Below, one piece after another: positions 43,618 to 53,373 of a DNA stretch of 64,000 nucleotides. The stretch's first letter is position 1; each line of letters begins with the position of its first letter. Below the pieces are notes generated by a model. It ran no database searches. It was not told the origin of the DNA and saw only the letters and a program-made list of their open reading frames with translations. The translations under genes were made by a program, and so were the position numbers. The stretch is from Niastella sp. OAS944 (GTDB taxonomy: Bacteria; Bacteroidota; Bacteroidia; Chitinophagales; Chitinophagaceae). Location: positions 310,001 to 374,000 of the forward strand of contig JANUBW010000007.1 of NCBI GenBank assembly GCA_024809215.1. The letters are read 5' to 3'.

Positions 43618-45213
43618 TTACTTTTTATCGGTGTCGCTTTCTACCACAAAGGTTCCGCTGTTGCCGGTGTTTTTTGCTTCTTCGATCTTCTTGGTATTGC
43701 CCAGGTAAGAAGGGAGGTCCATACCTGCCATATCGAAGATGTCTTTTAACGGTGGTACCGCTTTGTACATACCAGAGATGAAACCGGCGGTAGAGCTTTT
43801 GCCACTATCGTTCTGTCCGTTTTCCCAAACCGTTACCTTATCTATCTTGATGTTCTTGATAGCGTCTGTTTGCATTCTAACCAGCTCTGGCAGTTTATCG
43901 CTGATCAGCAACAGTACAGCATCTTTTGGATTGTTACCTGCAGCTTTTACGATCTTATCTAAACCTTCGGCCTGTTTGGTAAGGATCTCGTACATACCTC
44001 GCGCTTCTGCTTCAAGTTTGGCGTAGATAGCGTCTGCCTCACCTTTCGCTTTTTCGCGGATCTTTTCTGCTTCGGCCTGCGCTTCAATGATGGCTTTTTG
44101 TTTTTGTATTTCAGCCGTTACAACGATGTTGGCATTTTGCGAAGCTCTTTCCCTGTCGGCACGCGCAGCTTCTGCTTTTTGTTCGGCCAGGTAAGCTTCT
44201 TCCAACGCCATGGCGGCCTGTACTTTTTCGGCAGAGGTTGCTCTCTTCAGTGCTTCCGCTTCCCTTTCTCTTCTTGACGCTTCTGAATCGGCTATTTGTA
44301 TTTTGGCCAGGTTCTCACCCTGTACCGCAATTGAGTTGGCTGCGGCCGATTTAATACGCGTATCTCTTTCTGCTTCTACTTTACCAATTTGTTCGTCTCT
44401 TTTAGCGGCGGCTATCAGTATCTCTTTGTCTTTTTCTGCTACAGCGATCATTGAGTCGCGGTCACGTTGTGTTTCGGCAATTTGAACGTCGCGTTCTTTT
44501 TGGGTTTGCTTCATGCTTACGTCGCGCTCTCTGTCGGCGATGGCTTTACCAATTTCACCGAGTTTATCCTGCTCTGCCACGCTTTTCTTTGCTTCGTTAA
44601 GGGCTTTGGCCGAAGCTTCTTTACCCAGTGCTTCGAGGTAACCGCTTTCGTCTTTAATATCGGTTACGTTTACGTTGATCATCTTTAAGCCGATCTTGTT
44701 CAACTCGGCCTCAACGTTAGAGGCAATGTTGGCAAGGAATTTATCGCGGTTGCTGTTGATCTCTTCAATATCCATCATGGCCACCACCAAACGCATTTGA
44801 CCAAGAATGATGTCTTTTGCCAGGTCGTGTATTTGACCCTGCTGCAAACCAAGCAAACGCTCCGCGGCATTTTGCATAACACCCTGTTCGGTTGAAATAC
44901 CTACGGTAAAACGCGAAGGCACGTCAACGCGGATGTTTTGTTTACTCAGTGCATTGGTAAGGTTTACCTCAATGGAAATAGGGGTAAGGTCAAGGAACGA
45001 GTAATCCTGTATAACGGGCCAAATAAAGGCTGCGCCACCATGTATACACTTTGCGCTCAGGTTACTGTCTGATCCGTCTTTTGACCGGCCTACTTTACCA
45101 TATACCACCAGTACGCGGTCACTGGGACACCGCTTGTACCTACGGAACATGGAGATAATCATAATGAATAAAAACAATACGGTCCCAGCGACCACAATCA
45201 GGACGATATCCAT
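43618..45213 (-). CDS. Flotillin-family (SPFH) membrane scaffold protein
   Basis: 531 residues. One N-terminal helix (IVLIVVAGTVLFLFIMIISM), an SPFH domain (about 30-200; CIHGGAAFIWPVIQDY, RVDVPSRFTVGI), then a long alanine/glutamate-rich coiled coil (about 210-430) with repeated short units such as QKERDVQIAETQRDRDS, and a flexible C-terminus. Flotillins form oligomers in ordered membrane patches. It starts 35 bases after an NfeD-like gene; NfeD-flotillin pairing is standard. ATG start. Confidence 0.93.
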   Translation of the reverse strand: MDIVLIVVAGTVLFLFIMIISMFRRYKRCPSDRVLVVYGKVGRSKDGSDSNLSAKCIHGGAAFIWPVIQDYSFLDLTPISIEVNLTNALSKQNIRVDVPSRFTVGISTEQGVMQNAAERLLGLQQGQIHDLAKDIILGQMRLVVAMMDIEEINSNRDKFLANIASNVEAELNKIGLKMINVNVTDIKDESGYLEALGKEASAKALNEAKKSVAEQDKLGEIGKAIADRERDVSMKQTQKERDVQIAETQRDRDSMIAVAEKDKEILIAAAKRDEQIGKVEAERDTRIKSAAANSIAVQGENLAKIQIADSEASRREREAEALKRATSAEKVQAAMALEEAYLAEQKAEAARADRERASQNANIVVTAEIQKQKAIIEAQAEAEKIREKAKGEADAIYAKLEAEARGMYEILTKQAEGLDKIVKAAGNNPKDAVLLLISDKLPELVRMQTDAIKNIKIDKVTVWENGQNDSGKSSTAGFISGMYKAVPPLKDIFDMAGMDLPSYLGNTKKIEEAKNTGNSGTFVVESDTDKK

Positions 45214-45248
45214 AGCTTAATTAATTTTAAGGGTTTGAAATTGGCAAT

Positions 45249-45857
45249 TTATATTTTGAATGAGAGGTTGTTTTCGACCACTGTTACCAGCAATATGTTA
45301 TCGTTAATGATGTTTTTAACCCTGATGAGTTTGCCGGTGGCAATTTCATCTTCATCATCGGTCATGGCTGGTAATTCGCGTAACGAGCCCTGTACTTTTA
45401 TATGCACTTTACCTGTGCCGCCGCGTTTAGCGGGAATAAACAGATAGGTAGTGCCGGTTAAGTTTATGGCATTGCTTATTTCCAACGTGCCGCTGTGTTT
45501 AAGACGGCTCATATTCTTTAAGATGATCACCGTCAATAGCACTATGGTAGTGCCTGCGGCAAAGGCAAGCAGTATAGTGGCTGTTTTACCCAGTCCGCCA
45601 TAATGCGATGCAATACCCACCCAGCCAAACATAGTGAAAAAGGCGATCATGTTTTTGATGGTGAAGAACTGGTAGTCCATGCCATCGTCGTGCGATATAG
45701 CACTATCTGCATCGCCCGAGGCATGGTCAACATCGCCGCCGGAAATTGATAAAATGCTTTGAAATAAATAAATGGTGGAAAACAATATGGCAATAGCCCA
45801 CAGGGTCTTTTCAAAGAAAACCAGGTGCTGCCACCAGGTTGAAATGCTTAGTAGCAT
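45249..45857 (-). CDS. NfeD-like membrane protein
   Basis: 202 residues. Three hydrophobic segments (about 17-38, 66-86, 90-112) are followed by a C-terminal OB-like beta domain (GTTYLFIPAKRGGTGKVHIK, ATGKLIRVKNIINDNILLV). This is the short NfeD form, without the N-terminal ClpP-like protease. It is upstream of, and co-transcribed with, flotillin, with which NfeD proteins are thought to form membrane scaffolds. ATG start; promoter not evident in the 220-base divergent gap to the phosphoesterase gene. Confidence 0.85.
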   Translation of the reverse strand: MLLSISTWWQHLVFFEKTLWAIAILFSTIYLFQSILSISGGDVDHASGDADSAISHDDGMDYQFFTIKNMIAFFTMFGWVGIASHYGGLGKTATILLAFAAGTTIVLLTVIILKNMSRLKHSGTLEISNAINLTGTTYLFIPAKRGGTGKVHIKVQGSLRELPAMTDDEDEIATGKLIRVKNIINDNILLVTVVENNLSFKI

Positions 45858-46078
45858 AAGGGTCTTTAGGTTTTTGGTTGTTAATTCTTCAGTACAATGT
45901 GACCATTTTTTTTACTATGTAAAAACCAGTATGCTGGTTGTTTTATTGTGTTTTCTTTTATACAATATTGGTAGGGGAGAACTGGAAAACGTTACAATTA
46001 AATTTAGAAACTTTAATTTAATGTAGCTGCTGTTTTCTGCTGGTATTTCTACTTTATTTATATATTAATTTGGCGGGC

Positions 46079-47926
46079 ATGAAAAAACTGTTGTTTATTT
46101 TAATGTTGCTGTTGACAACGAGCCTGCTACACGCACAGATTAAGTCTTTTCGTTTTATACATATCAGTGATACGCACATTGGTTCACCCAATGGAGCGGC
46201 TGAGGAAGACCTGCGTCGTACGGTGCAGGATATAAACCAGCTTACCGATGTGGCATTTGTTATCATTACCGGCGATATTACCGAACTGGGTACCGATGCC
46301 CAATTGGCAAAGGCCAAACAAATACTTGACAGCCTGCATGTAAAATATTACATCATTCCCGGTAACCACGATACGGGTTGGAGCGAAAGCGGTGGCGATC
46401 ATTACACCAGTACGTTCGGGTACGACAAATTTCAGTTCGATCATAATGGCATTCGGTTTATCGGTTGCGCCTCAGGGCCATATGTAAGAATGAGTGATGG
46501 CCATGTGCCCCGCAATGCCATTGTATGGCTAGATAGCCTGCTGAAAAAAACGCCAAAAACGCAACCTGTTATTTTCTGTAACCATTATCCAATAAATAAG
46601 GAGCTCGATAACTGGTATGAAGTTACTGACCGGTTAAAGAATTACAATACCTTAATGATCATGTGCGGCCACGGGCATGCTAATAAGGCTTTGAATTTTG
46701 AGGGTATTCCTGGTGTAATGGGCCGTTCGAACCTGCGGGCAAAAGCGCCTGTTGGTGGCTATAATATTGTTGATGTAACCAAAGATTCTATTGTTTATAC
46801 AGAACGCAGGCCGGGTGAAGGTACACTGCCTTCCTGGACAAAAATTGAACTGAACAAATATGATTATGCAGGCAAATTTGATCGCCCTTCTTATGACATC
46901 AATAAACAATACGCACAGGTAAAACCGAAATGGGTATTTTCTTCCGATGCGAATGTGATCTCAACACCTGCAGTGGACGGCAACCTGGTGATCTTTGGCA
47001 ATCAGAACGGCCTGGTAATGGCCCTGTCGCAGGCAACGGGAAAAAAGAAATGGAGCTACAAAACAAATGGCGCTATCTTTTCGTCACCAGCTGTACGGGC
47101 AGGCAAGGTGGTGCTGGGCTCGGGTGATGGCCATGTGTATTGCTTAAATCTTTTAACCGGACAATTAGTTTGGAAAACAAAAACAGAAGCATCGGTATTA
47201 GGTTCGCCCGCAATTGTGGGTGATACTGTTTTTATAGGCGGCAGCGATCATAATTTCATTGCCCTGAACTTAAAGGATGGCAAGGAGTACTGGAAGTTTT
47301 CGGGTTTACAGGGGCCGGTGGTAAGCACGCCGCTTATCTATGGTAACCTGGCCATCTTTGGCGCCTGGGATAAACATTTATATGCGGTGAACCGAAGTAA
47401 CGGACAACTGGCCTGGCAATGGGATCCTGGGTTTACGGTGGCTAACTTTTCACCTGCAGCCTGTATTCCCGTAGCGTACGACAGCGTTGTGTATGTGGTG
47501 TGCCCTAACAGAACCCTATATGCGATTGATGCGGTAACAGGCGCTACTTTATGGCAAAATAGTGAAACCCGCGTAAGGGAATCGATTGGTATATCGCAAG
47601 ACGGGAAATATGTTTATGGAAAAACAATGCAGGATACAGTAGTGGCGTATGCTACCAGCCGCACAGCACAACGCCCGGCCTGGGTAATGCATACCGGTTT
47701 TGGCTATGAACATGTGCCTTCTATGCTGATAGAGAAAAGCGGACAGGTATTCTTCGGAACACGCAATGGCGTGGTGTATGCTATTGACCCGGCAACACAA
47801 AAAACTATCTGGGCTTATAAAATTGATAACTCTATGGTGAATACAGTGCGGGTGTTGGATAAAAAGCAGATCGTAGCTTCTACCATGGATGGTAAGGTGG
47901 CGTTGCTGATGGTGAATGGTGAATAG
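46079..47926 (+). CDS. Secreted metallophosphoesterase fused to PQQ-type beta-propeller
   Basis: 615 residues. Signal peptide (KKLLFILMLLLTTSLLHAQ), then a calcineurin-like phosphoesterase domain (about 25-250): HISDTHIGS, FVIITGDITELG, YIIPGNHDTGW, FCNHYPIN and MCGHGHAN cover all metal-binding motifs. After about residue 280 come repeated propeller blades (GKKKWSYKTNGAIFSSPAV, GQLVWKTKTEASVLGSPAI, GKEYWKFSGLQGPVVSTPLI), as in BamB and PQQ enzymes. It should act outside the inner membrane on a phosphoester; substrate unknown. ATG at 46079 chosen since it begins the signal peptide. Confidence 0.9.
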   Translation: MKKLLFILMLLLTTSLLHAQIKSFRFIHISDTHIGSPNGAAEEDLRRTVQDINQLTDVAFVIITGDITELGTDAQLAKAKQILDSLHVKYYIIPGNHDTGWSESGGDHYTSTFGYDKFQFDHNGIRFIGCASGPYVRMSDGHVPRNAIVWLDSLLKKTPKTQPVIFCNHYPINKELDNWYEVTDRLKNYNTLMIMCGHGHANKALNFEGIPGVMGRSNLRAKAPVGGYNIVDVTKDSIVYTERRPGEGTLPSWTKIELNKYDYAGKFDRPSYDINKQYAQVKPKWVFSSDANVISTPAVDGNLVIFGNQNGLVMALSQATGKKKWSYKTNGAIFSSPAVRAGKVVLGSGDGHVYCLNLLTGQLVWKTKTEASVLGSPAIVGDTVFIGGSDHNFIALNLKDGKEYWKFSGLQGPVVSTPLIYGNLAIFGAWDKHLYAVNRSNGQLAWQWDPGFTVANFSPAACIPVAYDSVVYVVCPNRTLYAIDAVTGATLWQNSETRVRESIGISQDGKYVYGKTMQDTVVAYATSRTAQRPAWVMHTGFGYEHVPSMLIEKSGQVFFGTRNGVVYAIDPATQKTIWAYKIDNSMVNTVRVLDKKQIVASTMDGKVALLMVNGE

Positions 47927-47946
47927 TGAATGGTCAATAGATTCAA

Positions 47947-47988
47947 TAAGTGCGGCACTCCAACTGGCAGGTGCCGCACTTATTTTTT
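47947..47988 (+). terminator. Rho-independent terminator of the phosphoesterase gene
   Basis: A 12-bp perfect stem (TAAGTGCGGCAC at 47947-47958, complement at 47971-47982) is followed by ATTTTTT. It also touches the end of the convergent lipoprotein gene. Confidence 0.9.
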
Positions 47989-48850
47989 ATAAATTATCTG
48001 CCACCATCTTCAGTGCAATAATATATTCTGCTACATAGTCGCCGCCTTTATCGGGATAACCTTTGATATTGTCAAATGCATTGCCAAGCATATCATGTGC
48101 TTTTTTAGCATCCTTATTATCGAAGAAGACCGCCGTCCAGTTATCGTTCTCCTTAAAGCGTTTTCTGCCTATACCGCCGTTATAGAATTTAATAGGGCAG
48201 AGCATTTTTTCAGGATTGAATACCGGTATCTTATTGCCTTTTACGTTAGCGAAATAACCGGCGTAGTAATGGATTGATTCTTTAAGGCGGTTCTTAATAG
48301 CTGCATCATCTTCGGCTTGTGCCGGCTTCTGCCGCCATTTGTTTTGGGCAGGGTCGAACAGGTTGGGTATTGTGTCGTTGCTTTTTAAGCGCTGCGCAAT
48401 ATACTGCAGGTGGATGGTTTCTTTTTCGCCTGTTGTTACATTGGGAATGATAACGCTATTGTTGTTTTCAAATGTGAGCACGTCGTTTTGGTATTTGATC
48501 ACCGTTAACGACACTGTAGTGTCTTTATCCTGAATGGTAAGCTGTTTACTTTTGTTATTGAACTGCCAGCTGGCGGTGGTGAATTCAGGCGTGGCGTAGT
48601 CAATCAACATGGTTCCGTTGGGTTGAAAACTATAGGCGGTAAGTGCTATTTTGGTTTCCAGCCTGAACCAGTTGGTATCATTTGCGGTTTTGTCTTTTCT
48701 GTCGGAGATAACACTGGAGATGATCCAGTTTCCGGTGAGTGAATCTTTTATAAAAGGGCGGTTAAAGTTTAGTTTGGGTTTATTGCCTTCCGGCGACTGA
48801 CAGGCGACAATAGCTGTTATGCCAAGCAGAAGGATGTATGTTAGTCTCAT
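47987..48850 (-). CDS. Hypothetical lipoprotein
   Basis: 287 residues. Lipobox ITAIVAC at the end of a short signal peptide gives a lipid-anchored product. The mature part begins like lipocalin-type domains (SLTGNWIISSV, SFQPNGTMLIDYA), while the second half (ESIHYYAGYFANVKGNKIPV, YVAEYIIALKMVADNL) is not recognised. No catalytic motif is visible. Convergent with the phosphoesterase gene. Confidence 0.7.
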   Translation of the reverse strand: MRLTYILLLGITAIVACQSPEGNKPKLNFNRPFIKDSLTGNWIISSVISDRKDKTANDTNWFRLETKIALTAYSFQPNGTMLIDYATPEFTTASWQFNNKSKQLTIQDKDTTVSLTVIKYQNDVLTFENNNSVIIPNVTTGEKETIHLQYIAQRLKSNDTIPNLFDPAQNKWRQKPAQAEDDAAIKNRLKESIHYYAGYFANVKGNKIPVFNPEKMLCPIKFYNGGIGRKRFKENDNWTAVFFDNKDAKKAHDMLGNAFDNIKGYPDKGGDYVAEYIIALKMVADNL

Positions 48851-48904
48851 GGGTTATGGGGTTTCTATTTGGTTAAAAGTAGACAAAAAGAGGTGAATGG
48901 GCAA

Positions 48905-49038
48905 TGGCCATGCGCAATCGGCAATCGGCAATAAAATTCGGGCGGCGTAAGATAGTATATTAGCCTTAACATTAGCGAGGCCACTCACCACTCACCATTG
49001 CGGATTCACGACTATATTCCGTTTCACGTTTGCCGTTT
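48905..49038. repeat. Degenerate intergenic repeat (related to the 53-kb repeat)
   Basis: This gap contains doubled CGGCAAT words and TTTCACGTTTGCCGTTT (49022-49038), whose exact reverse complement stands at 53069-53085 inside the 98-bp repeat. It shows that the same short-word repeat family is spread in both orientations. Confidence 0.6.
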
Positions 49039-49058
49039 TACGAATAGCTTCATAAAAG

Positions 49059-49091
49059 AAAAAGGCCCACTTATTCAGTGAGGCCCTTTTT
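49059..49091 (-). terminator. Terminator of the E2 gene
   Basis: A GC-rich stem (AGGCC with CACT inner pairing, one bulge) is flanked by A- and T-runs and lies 22 bases after the minus-strand stop at 49113; the minus strand reads GGCCTTTTT at its end. Confidence 0.8.
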
Positions 49092-49112
49092 ATATCAAAT
49101 ATTTCTATCCAA

Positions 49113-50750
49113 TTAAACCAGCATACGCAATGGCTCTTCAAGCAGCTGTTGCAATGTTTGCAGGAACGCAGCGCCGGTTGCACCGTCAACTACGCGGTGG
49201 TCGCAGGTTAAGGTTACTTTCATAACATTACCTACCTGAATTTGACCATTCTTTACAACAGGAACCTGGTTAATGGCGCCTACAGCCAGGATACAAGAAT
49301 CTGGTGGGTTAATGATGGCAGTGAATTCTTCAATACCAAACATACCCAGGTTGCTGATGGTGAAGGTGCTGCCTTCCCAATCTGCAGGCTGTAATTTTTT
49401 ATCTTTTGCTTTCTTCGCGAACTCTTTTACTTCAGTGCCAATTTGTGATAATGATTTCAGATCGGCAAAGCGTACAACAGGCACCAGTAAGCCTTCTTCA
49501 ACGGCTACTGCAACGCCAATGTTCACATGATGGTTAACGCGGATCTTATCGCCCATCCAGCTGCTATTCACTTTGGGGTGTTGTTTCAGTGCAATAGCGC
49601 AGGCTTTTAACACCATGTCGTTGAAAGAGATCTTAACAGGCGCTATTTCATTTATTTTGGCTCTGCTTGCTACCGCGTTATCCATGTTAATTTCCATGGT
49701 GAGGTAGAACTCAGGCGCGGTGAATTTGCTTTCTGAAAGACGTTTGGCAATTACCTTACGCATTTGCGATACAGGTACATCTTCAAAGCTTACCTGACCG
49801 GCAACAGCAGGGGCCGCTTTACCAGGCTGAGCAGTTGCTGCAGCAGCTTGTTGACCTCCACCTGCAGCAGGTGTGTAATTGTCAATATCTCTTTTTATGA
49901 TACGTCCGCCATCGCCGGTACCGGCAACTTTGTTGATATCGATCCCTTTTTCAGAAGCTAATTTTTTGGCGAGGGGAGAAGCTATTACCCGGCCGTTTTC
50001 GGCATGGGCAGCAGGAGCGGCTGTTTCGGCCTGAGCGGCTTGTGGTTGAGCAGCAGCTTCGGGTGCTTTGGCTGCATTGGCGCTTCCGCTGGTAGCACCA
50101 CCTTTGGCGGCAGCTACGATCTTTTCAACATCAACTTTCTTTTCATCGCCAATGATACACAACAGGGCGTTAACAGGAACCTTATCGCCTTTTTGTGCGC
50201 CTATATATAATAATTTACCTTCTTTATAGCTTTCCAGCTCCATGGTTGCCTTATCGGTTTCCACATCGGCCAGCAGGTCGCCCTTTTTAACGGTATCGCC
50301 TACTTTTTTATGCCAGCCGGCAATTACGCCTTCTGTCATGGTATCGCTCAGGCGGGGCATAAGGATAACTTCCTGCATGTTGGCCAGGTCGAGTGATTCA
50401 CCGGCAGGTTTGGCTTCGGCTTTAGCCTCAGTTTTGGCTGGTTCGGCTGCAGGAGCGGCAGATGCAGCAGCTTTTTGACCACCGCCACCCAGAAGGGAGC
50501 TGATGTCTTCACCTGCATTACCAATAATGGCCAGTAGGTCATTTACCTGTAATTTTCCCCCTTTTTCCGTACCAATGTGAAGCAGGGTGCCATCTTTATA
50601 ACTTTCCAGTTCCATGGTAGCCTTATCGGTTTCTACCTCAGCCAGTAAGTCGCCTTTCTTTACTTTGTCGCCTACCTTTTTATGCCAGGCCGCTATCACG
50701 CCTTCTGTCATGGTATCGCTCAGGCGGGGCATTAAAATCACTTCAGCCAT
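49113..50750 (-). CDS. pdhC: Pyruvate dehydrogenase E2, dihydrolipoyl acetyltransferase
   Basis: 545 residues. Two lipoyl domains (about 1-80 and 127-205), each with ETDKATMELES, where the lysine carries lipoate; alanine/proline-rich linkers; a peripheral subunit-binding domain (about 255-290, RVIASPLAKKLASEKGID); and the acetyltransferase core with the active site DHRVVDGATGAAFL. It passes acetyl groups to CoA in the pyruvate dehydrogenase complex. The two lipoyl domains are very alike in DNA, showing a recent duplication. ATG start. A hairpin terminator follows. Confidence 0.95.
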   Translation of the reverse strand: MAEVILMPRLSDTMTEGVIAAWHKKVGDKVKKGDLLAEVETDKATMELESYKDGTLLHIGTEKGGKLQVNDLLAIIGNAGEDISSLLGGGGQKAAASAAPAAEPAKTEAKAEAKPAGESLDLANMQEVILMPRLSDTMTEGVIAGWHKKVGDTVKKGDLLADVETDKATMELESYKEGKLLYIGAQKGDKVPVNALLCIIGDEKKVDVEKIVAAAKGGATSGSANAAKAPEAAAQPQAAQAETAAPAAHAENGRVIASPLAKKLASEKGIDINKVAGTGDGGRIIKRDIDNYTPAAGGGQQAAAATAQPGKAAPAVAGQVSFEDVPVSQMRKVIAKRLSESKFTAPEFYLTMEINMDNAVASRAKINEIAPVKISFNDMVLKACAIALKQHPKVNSSWMGDKIRVNHHVNIGVAVAVEEGLLVPVVRFADLKSLSQIGTEVKEFAKKAKDKKLQPADWEGSTFTISNLGMFGIEEFTAIINPPDSCILAVGAINQVPVVKNGQIQVGNVMKVTLTCDHRVVDGATGAAFLQTLQQLLEEPLRMLV

Positions 50751-50982
50751 AAATATTTCTTATTTGATATTTCTGATTTTTTCGATTTGAGGTGTCGAAA
50801 TTACAGCAAAATGAGCAATTGGAAAACTGAAAAGCTATAACGCCCGGGCTGCAGGCTACAAGCTGCAAGCCATCAGCATTACAGCCGAAACACCTCTCAA
50901 TGATCTAAAAGCATCTAAGGCCAATTCAGGAAAGTACAGGATGGTACGGTATGTTTTTGAACCCCTTTGGGAAGCCCAATTT

Positions 50983-52869
50983 TTAATCAATTCCTAACTT
51001 TAGTTTCATCCTCAGTTCATTCACCAGCGGGAACTGCTCCACAATTTTCAGGTACTGGTCCTTGGTCGACAGCGGCTTTTCAACCGGCACAAAGGCTACC
51101 GGGTTATCGGTAACCACAATGGTGAATAAGATCGTTCTATTGTTGAATTTCGTCTGTATATACTCACTCAGTCCGCGACGTTCGCCCTCAATAAACTTCT
51201 GCTCCAGGTTATTATTAGTAACAATCTCAAAAGAGTTGGGTGAAGTGATCACCAGCCGGGCCATGTCGAACGACTGGCCTGCCGGATTCTTGTTGTCCTT
51301 CAGCTTTTGAGTAAAGTCAACCCAGTGTTGTTGCAGCAGCTCATTCGTCATTGGAATGGGCGGGTTGGTGTTGTGGGCCGATTTATTGGCAAACTTCTGC
51401 CTTATCGATTCCAGCGTACCCAGTTTGGCACCTGCCGATCTGTTTGTTGTATTGGGTTGATTGTAAGCTGGCTGCGGCTCTGGTGAGCTGTGCATGGAAT
51501 TAATATAGTTCAGCTCCTCTTCATCGGGGCTGATGTATTCCATAGCCGGATCTTCAATGATGAGCCTGGCTTCATTGCTGGGTTGTTGGTAAACGGCCTG
51601 TGTTGGCTGAACCGGTGGTTCAGGCTTGCGGTTCACCACTTCCTGTTTGGGCGCTACCGCTTCCTGGCGCTGCTGGGGCTGTGGCTGTGGTGCCAGTTTG
51701 CGGAAGGCTACCGATGAGGCTCCCTCAACTACTTTTTTTTTACCAACGCCATCGCCGCCGGCCGCCAGTTCAAGCGCCTGTTGCAGGTAGGTTAATTTTA
51801 TTATGGCCAGCTCGGTATGTAATCTTTTGTTACGGGCGCCTTTGAAATTGATCTCGGCTTCGTTTAAGATATTCAAGGCGCTTATGAGATAGGCCACCGG
51901 TGTATTTTTTCCGATAGTAATGTATTTGTCTTTAAAGCTTTCCACTACCTGAAGCAGCCCTGCCACTTTTTCGTCTTTACATACCAGCAGGTTACGAATG
52001 AACTCAGAAAAGCCATTAAGTACCAGGTCGCCTTCAAAACCCTTGCGGTCAATGTCATCATATAATAACATGGCGCCGGCCAGGTCCTGCTGCTGCATAC
52101 AGTCGAGCAGCTTGAAATAATAATCGGCGTCGAGAATGTTCAAATGCTCCAGCGTGTTTTGGTACGTAACGGTTCCGCTGGTAAAGCTTACTATTTTATC
52201 AAGGATACTGAGGGCATCGCGCATACAGCCTTCGCTTTTGCGGGCAATTACCTGTAAGGCGGCCTTTTCAGCTTTAATTCCTTCTTTTGCAATGATGTTA
52301 TTAAGGTGTTCTACCGTGTCGTTGCTGTTAATTCGTTTAAAGTCGAAGATCTGGCAACGGCTAAGGATGGTAGGAAGGATCTTATGCTTTTCGGTTGTGG
52401 CCAATATGAATATGGCGTAGGAAGGTGGTTCTTCCAGCGTTTTCAGAAAGGCATTGAACGCCGAGGAGCTAAGCATGTGAACCTCGTCAATAACGTATAC
52501 TTTATGTTTACCTGGTTCGGGTGCGAACCGCACTTTTTCTACCAAGGAACGAATATCTTCCACAGAGTTGTTACTGGCAGCATCCAATTCAAAAACATTA
52601 AGGGAGCTACCCTCATTAAACGCTACACATGAGGGACATTCGTTACAGGCCTCGCCCTCGGCCGTAGGATTTTCACAATTGATGGTTTTGGCCAGAATAC
52701 GGGCACAGGTTGTTTTACCCACCCCACGCGGACCGCAAAACAAAAAGGCATGCGCCAGTTGGCGGTTCTTAATGGCATTTTGCAGGGTGGTGGTAATATG
52801 AGCTTGTCCTACAACCGTATCAAAGGTTTGCGGACGGTATTTCCGGGCTGAAACAATGAATTTATCCAT
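50983..52869 (-). CDS. dnaX: DNA polymerase III subunits gamma/tau
   Basis: 628 residues. Clamp-loader ATPase: SARKYRPQTFDTVVGQAHI, Walker A FCGPRGVGKTTCARIL, zinc cysteines CENPTAEGEACNECPSC, Walker B KVYVIDEVHMLS, sensor ATTEKHKILPTILSRCQ. Domain III follows to about residue 365, then a low-complexity, proline/glutamine-rich linker and a C-terminal domain binding the polymerase. It loads the sliding clamp during replication. I start at the ATG at 52869 (MDKFIVSARKYRP); the 16 codons upstream hold a promoter box. No obvious slippery A-run for the short gamma form was seen. Confidence 0.95.
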   Translation of the reverse strand: MDKFIVSARKYRPQTFDTVVGQAHITTTLQNAIKNRQLAHAFLFCGPRGVGKTTCARILAKTINCENPTAEGEACNECPSCVAFNEGSSLNVFELDAASNNSVEDIRSLVEKVRFAPEPGKHKVYVIDEVHMLSSSAFNAFLKTLEEPPSYAIFILATTEKHKILPTILSRCQIFDFKRINSNDTVEHLNNIIAKEGIKAEKAALQVIARKSEGCMRDALSILDKIVSFTSGTVTYQNTLEHLNILDADYYFKLLDCMQQQDLAGAMLLYDDIDRKGFEGDLVLNGFSEFIRNLLVCKDEKVAGLLQVVESFKDKYITIGKNTPVAYLISALNILNEAEINFKGARNKRLHTELAIIKLTYLQQALELAAGGDGVGKKKVVEGASSVAFRKLAPQPQPQQRQEAVAPKQEVVNRKPEPPVQPTQAVYQQPSNEARLIIEDPAMEYISPDEEELNYINSMHSSPEPQPAYNQPNTTNRSAGAKLGTLESIRQKFANKSAHNTNPPIPMTNELLQQHWVDFTQKLKDNKNPAGQSFDMARLVITSPNSFEIVTNNNLEQKFIEGERRGLSEYIQTKFNNRTILFTIVVTDNPVAFVPVEKPLSTKDQYLKIVEQFPLVNELRMKLKLGID

Positions 52870-52879
52870 GGTAATATGG

Positions 52880-52887
52880 CAAATGTA
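52880..52887 (-). promoter_or_regulatory. Candidate -7 box of dnaX
   Basis: TACATTTG on the minus strand, 11 bases before the chosen ATG. The only nearby TTG is 27 bases upstream, too far for the normal spacing, so this is tentative. Confidence 0.4.
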
Positions 52888-53020
52888 TGAATAATGTGCT
52901 AATGTGTTGATCTGCAAATGTGCTAATGTCGGTTGCCTATTAATATTTTGATTTACTGATTATTATGGTGTTTGAAATGGTTAGGTGCTGAGTGGTTGGT
53001 AGGCAATCGTGAATCGGCAA

Positions 53021-53247
53021 TCGGCAATAGTTTCCAAATGTTCGGGACTCGCGGGGTCGTGAAACGTGAAACGGCAAACGTGAAAGGGCCTCCGGATTTC
53101 CAGACTCGCTTTCGGCAATCGGCAATAGTTTTCGAATGTTCGGGACTCGAGGGGTCGTGAAACGTGAAACGGCAAACGTGAAAGGGCCTCCGAATTTCCA
53201 GACTCGCTTTCGAAAATCGGCAATAGTTCCCGACTGTTCGGGACTTC
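53021..53247. repeat. 98-bp tandem repeat, 2.3 copies
   Basis: Copies begin with TCGGCAATAG at 53021, 53119 and 53217, an exact 98-base period; copies 1 and 2 differ at about six positions, and copy 3 breaks off near 53247. It includes nested GTGAAACGTGAAAC words. Open frames inside are periodic artefacts and not genes. Confidence 0.85.
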
Positions 53248-53373
53248 GACTTCCGACCTCCGATCCTCCAGAACCAAAAACTTAGAACTGAAAACTATAA
53301 AGTAAGGACTGTGAACTTAAAACTAAGAACTGCGAACTGTAATCCATCTCAAATCCATGTCTCTGCTACCTTC

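Noticed and set aside
50983..52869. Programmed frameshift in dnaX
   Set aside because: No A-run slippery site with a following stem was evident where the gamma form would end.
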